DNA from: Candidatus Methylomirabilota bacterium
GTDB taxonomy: Bacteria > Methylomirabilota > Methylomirabilia > Methylomirabilales > Methylomirabilaceae
DNA length: 7,002 nucleotides
Direction: 5' to 3'
Assembly (NCBI GenBank): GCA_003105305.1
Contig: PQAQ01000252.1
Span: 1-7,002, forward strand
Part shown: piece after piece, positions 5,050 through 7,002 of the stretch
Layout of the letters: each line of letters begins with the position of its first letter
Numbering within the stretch: position 1 is the first letter of the stretch
The notes under the pieces: model-generated
Databases searched by the model: none
What the model saw: only the letters and a program-made list of their open reading frames with translations
Told to the model about the DNA's origin: nothing
Position numbers and translations under genes: made by a program

Positions 5050-5859
5050 ATGGCGGAGGCAAGCGGAGAGCAGTTCGAGGCGTTGGTGCGACTCATGGAA
5101 CGGCTGCGGGGGACGGGCGGATGCCCATGGGATCGGGAGCAGACGCAGCAGACCCTGAAGCCGTTCCTGATCGAGGAAGCCTATGAAGTGGTCGAAGCGA
5201 TCGACGAGGGCGACCCCAAGCAGATGATGGAGGAACTGGGTGATCTGCTCTTTCAGGTGGTGTTTCATGCCCAGCTCGCGGCCGAGCGATGCGAGTTTAC
5301 GATAGGGCAGGTCCTCGCGGCAACTACCGAAAAGATGGTCCGCCGCCACCCCCATGTCTTTGGTAACGCGACCGCCTCCACGGCCCGCGAGGTCCTGGAG
5401 CAGTGGGAGGAGTTGAAGCGCAAGGAGCGCGACGTCGCGGCCACGATTCCGGTATCGGCGCTGGACGGGGTGCCGAGGGAGTTGCCGGCCCTCCTCCGCG
5501 CTCAGCGGCTGCAGGACAAGGCCTCGCGCGTCGGATTCGACTGGCCCGAGATCTCCGGGGTCACGGCAAAGATCGAAGAGGAGCTGGGTGAATTGAAAGA
5601 CGCGATGCAATCCGCTGCGCCGGAGGAGATCGAGCGGGAATTGGGAGACGTCCTGTTCAGCCTGGTCAATCTCGCCAGATTCCTGAACCTGAACGCAGAG
5701 GAGGCGCTTCGCAAAGGCATTATGCGATTCACGAGCAGATTCCGGCGTATGGAAGAGGCGCTGCGACAGGACGGTAGCCGCCTTGGGGAGGTCGACCTGG
5801 AGGAGATGGAGCGGCGGTGGCTGCAGGCCAAGCGTCGGGAATCCGCCTCCAGCGCGTGA
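5050..5859 (+). CDS. mazG: Nucleoside triphosphate pyrophosphohydrolase MazG, two-domain form
   Basis: A 269-residue cytoplasmic house-cleaning enzyme that hydrolyses (d)NTPs, including aberrant ones, to the monophosphate and pyrophosphate. It has the tandem two-domain layout of the E. coli type. The N-terminal domain shows GGCPWDREQT (23-32), EEAYEVVEAI (42-51), EELGDLLFQVVFHAQ (61-75) and RRHPHVFG (98-105). The C-terminal domain shows KASRVGFDW (157-165), EEELGELKDAM (176-186) and ERELGDVLFSLVNLAR (195-210). The ExxE...ExxD magnesium-binding pattern is complete in both halves, so both could be active. In E. coli the C-terminal domain carries most activity. The start has AAGGAGG (5039-5045) four bases upstream. 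It has its own promoter and is followed 37 bases later by an nfeD-type gene on the same strand, probably in one operon. Length is close to the family norm. Confidence 0.97.
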   Translation: MAEASGEQFEALVRLMERLRGTGGCPWDREQTQQTLKPFLIEEAYEVVEAIDEGDPKQMMEELGDLLFQVVFHAQLAAERCEFTIGQVLAATTEKMVRRHPHVFGNATASTAREVLEQWEELKRKERDVAATIPVSALDGVPRELPALLRAQRLQDKASRVGFDWPEISGVTAKIEEELGELKDAMQSAAPEEIERELGDVLFSLVNLARFLNLNAEEALRKGIMRFTSRFRRMEEALRQDGSRLGEVDLEEMERRWLQAKRRESASSA

Positions 5860-5896
5860 TATGTTACGACTATCGGCGACGTAATTGAGTACGCAG

Positions 5897-7002
5897 ATGA
5901 TCAAGCGACAGGTTGCGTGGTGGACATTGATAGGGATCGCGCTGGCGTGGCCGGCTATCACCTACTCCCGTACGGAGCCGGCGGCCAGACCCGTCCTGGC
6001 GATCCAGGTCGAAGGGGTCATCGCGCCCAGCGCGGCCGACTATATCATCCGCGCCATCAGGCAGACCGACCGCGAGGCGGCGCAGGCGCTGATCATCGAG
6101 CTCGACACGCCGGGCGGCCTTGATCTTTCAATGCGCGCCATCATCAAGGAGATGCTGGCGGCTGAGCGCCCAATCGTCGTCTACGTCTCGCCCAGGGGCG
6201 CCAGAGCCGCATCCGCCGGCGTATTTATCACCCTGGCCGCCCACGTGGCGGCCATGGCGCCCGGCACTAACATCGGCGCCGCCCATCCGGTCAACATGGG
6301 TGGACAGATGGATAAAGAGATGAACAAGAAGGTCACTAACGATGCGGCGGCCTATATCCGGACCATTGCCGAGCAGCGCGGCCGGAACATCCAGTGGGCC
6401 GAGGACGCCGTGCGCAAGAGTGTTTCAGTGACCGAGAAGGAGGCGCTCAAGCTGAAAATCATCGACCTCGTGGCGGACAAACTGGATAACCTGCTGGAGG
6501 CACTCGACGGTCGGGAGGTCACCACAGCCGCCGGCACGGTCGTCCTGCACACCAAGGGGGTGGAGGTCAGCCGGATCGACATGGGTCTCCGCGACAAGGT
6601 CCTGAAGGTGATCTCCGATCCGACCATCGCCTATATGTTACTCATGCTGGGCCTGGCCGGGCTCTACTTCGAGTTCTCGACCCCCGGCGCCATCCTGCCC
6701 GGCGTGGTCGGCGCCATCTTCCTCATCCTCGGCTTCGTGGCGCTGCAGACGCTGCCCGTCAACCTGGCGGGGCTGCTGCTGATGCTGCTGGCCATGGTGT
6801 TCTTCCTTCTCGAGATCAAGGTCCAGTCGCACGGCATCCTCGCGGCGGGCGGCGCGGTGTCGTTCCTCATCGGCTCGTTGATCCTCTTCCAGCCCGGACT
6901 GGGGGGTGTGTTCCGCGTGTCTCTCGCCGTGATCCTCGGGGCGACCGTGGCCACGGTCGTGTTCTTCCTCTTCGTCGTGGGCAAGGCGATCGGCGCGCAG
7001 CG
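5897..7002 (+). CDS. nfeD: NfeD/ClpP-class membrane-bound serine protease, 3' end cut by the window edge
   Basis: The open frame runs from the ATG at 5897 to the right edge (368 residues present, no stop). An N-terminal hydrophobic segment (about 7-23) looks like a signal peptide or anchor. A ClpP/crotonase-fold protease domain (about 32-225) follows with LIIELDTPGG (65-74), the nucleophile Ser106 in ARAASAG (102-108) and Lys145 in NKKVTNDAAAYIR as the likely second member of the Ser-Lys dyad of the NfeD-1b type. About five membrane segments follow (near 244-262, 264-283, 288-306, 311-331, 341-363), including the family motif EFSTPGAILPG (259-269). The soluble OB-fold domain expected at the C-terminus lies beyond the window. 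Such proteases cleave membrane-associated substrates and are often paired with a slipin/stomatin gene, which may follow here (inference). The Shine-Dalgarno is weak; an in-frame TTG at 5885 is less likely. Confidence 0.93.
   Translation, partial: MIKRQVAWWTLIGIALAWPAITYSRTEPAARPVLAIQVEGVIAPSAADYIIRAIRQTDREAAQALIIELDTPGGLDLSMRAIIKEMLAAERPIVVYVSPRGARAASAGVFITLAAHVAAMAPGTNIGAAHPVNMGGQMDKEMNKKVTNDAAAYIRTIAEQRGRNIQWAEDAVRKSVSVTEKEALKLKIIDLVADKLDNLLEALDGREVTTAAGTVVLHTKGVEVSRIDMGLRDKVLKVISDPTIAYMLLMLGLAGLYFEFSTPGAILPGVVGAIFLILGFVALQTLPVNLAGLLLMLLAMVFFLLEIKVQSHGILAAGGAVSFLIGSLILFQPGLGGVFRVSLAVILGATVATVVFFLFVVGKAIGAQ

Noticed and set aside
5029..5961. 310-codon minus-strand open frame over mazG
   Set aside because: It is antisense to a clear two-domain MazG and also covers the nfeD start. 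No family signature was seen.
1..7002. CRISPR arrays, tRNA or rRNA genes, insertion sequences, phage attachment sites
   Set aside because: I saw no regularly spaced repeats, cloverleaf-like sequences, transposase motifs or terminal inverted repeats on reading both strands by eye.

Overview
The window looks like chromosome of a C1-metabolising bacterium with about 55-60% GC. Three genes in a row encode enzymes of the tetrahydromethanopterin (H4MPT)/methanofuran formaldehyde oxidation route: fae, mtdB and the start of fhcA. That set is known from methylotrophic Proteobacteria, some Planctomycetes and the NC10 phylum (Methylomirabilis, nitrite-dependent methane oxidisers). Together with the ArsC-like selenoprotein next door, it makes me favour an NC10/Methylomirabilota-type genome. 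The taxon is an inference; no rRNA or other marker is in view.

Layout. Minus strand, 1-2646: fae (2146-2646), mtdB (1132-2016) and fhcA (983 to beyond the left edge). They read in pathway order: formaldehyde capture, methylene-H4MPT oxidation, then formyl transfer/hydrolysis to formate. A consensus-like promoter precedes fae. A strong hairpin lies between fae and mtdB, and a small palindrome lies ahead of fhcA. Plus strand, 2931-3281: a 116-codon ArsC/Spx-family thioredoxin-fold gene with an in-frame UGA at codon 13, in the context G-U-K-S-C. A well-formed bacterial SECIS-like hairpin follows the UGA, so this is very probably a selenocysteine protein that ordinary gene callers would truncate or miss. 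Minus strand, 3335-4876: an exported SLT-type lytic transglycosylase and, upstream of it, a ZIP-family metal transporter, each with its own recognisable promoter. Plus strand, 5050-7002: mazG with a good sigma70-type promoter, followed 37 bases later by a membrane-bound NfeD/ClpP-class serine protease that runs off the right edge.

How the parts relate. The left third is one metabolic module carrying formaldehyde to formate. The centre is a divergent intergenic region serving fae on one side and the redox selenoprotein on the other. The right half is housekeeping: wall turnover, divalent metal transport, nucleotide-pool cleaning and membrane proteolysis. Most other long open frames in this GC-rich window are antisense shadows of these genes. 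The observation most worth following is the selenoprotein with its SECIS element. The regulatory structures in the C1 operon come second.
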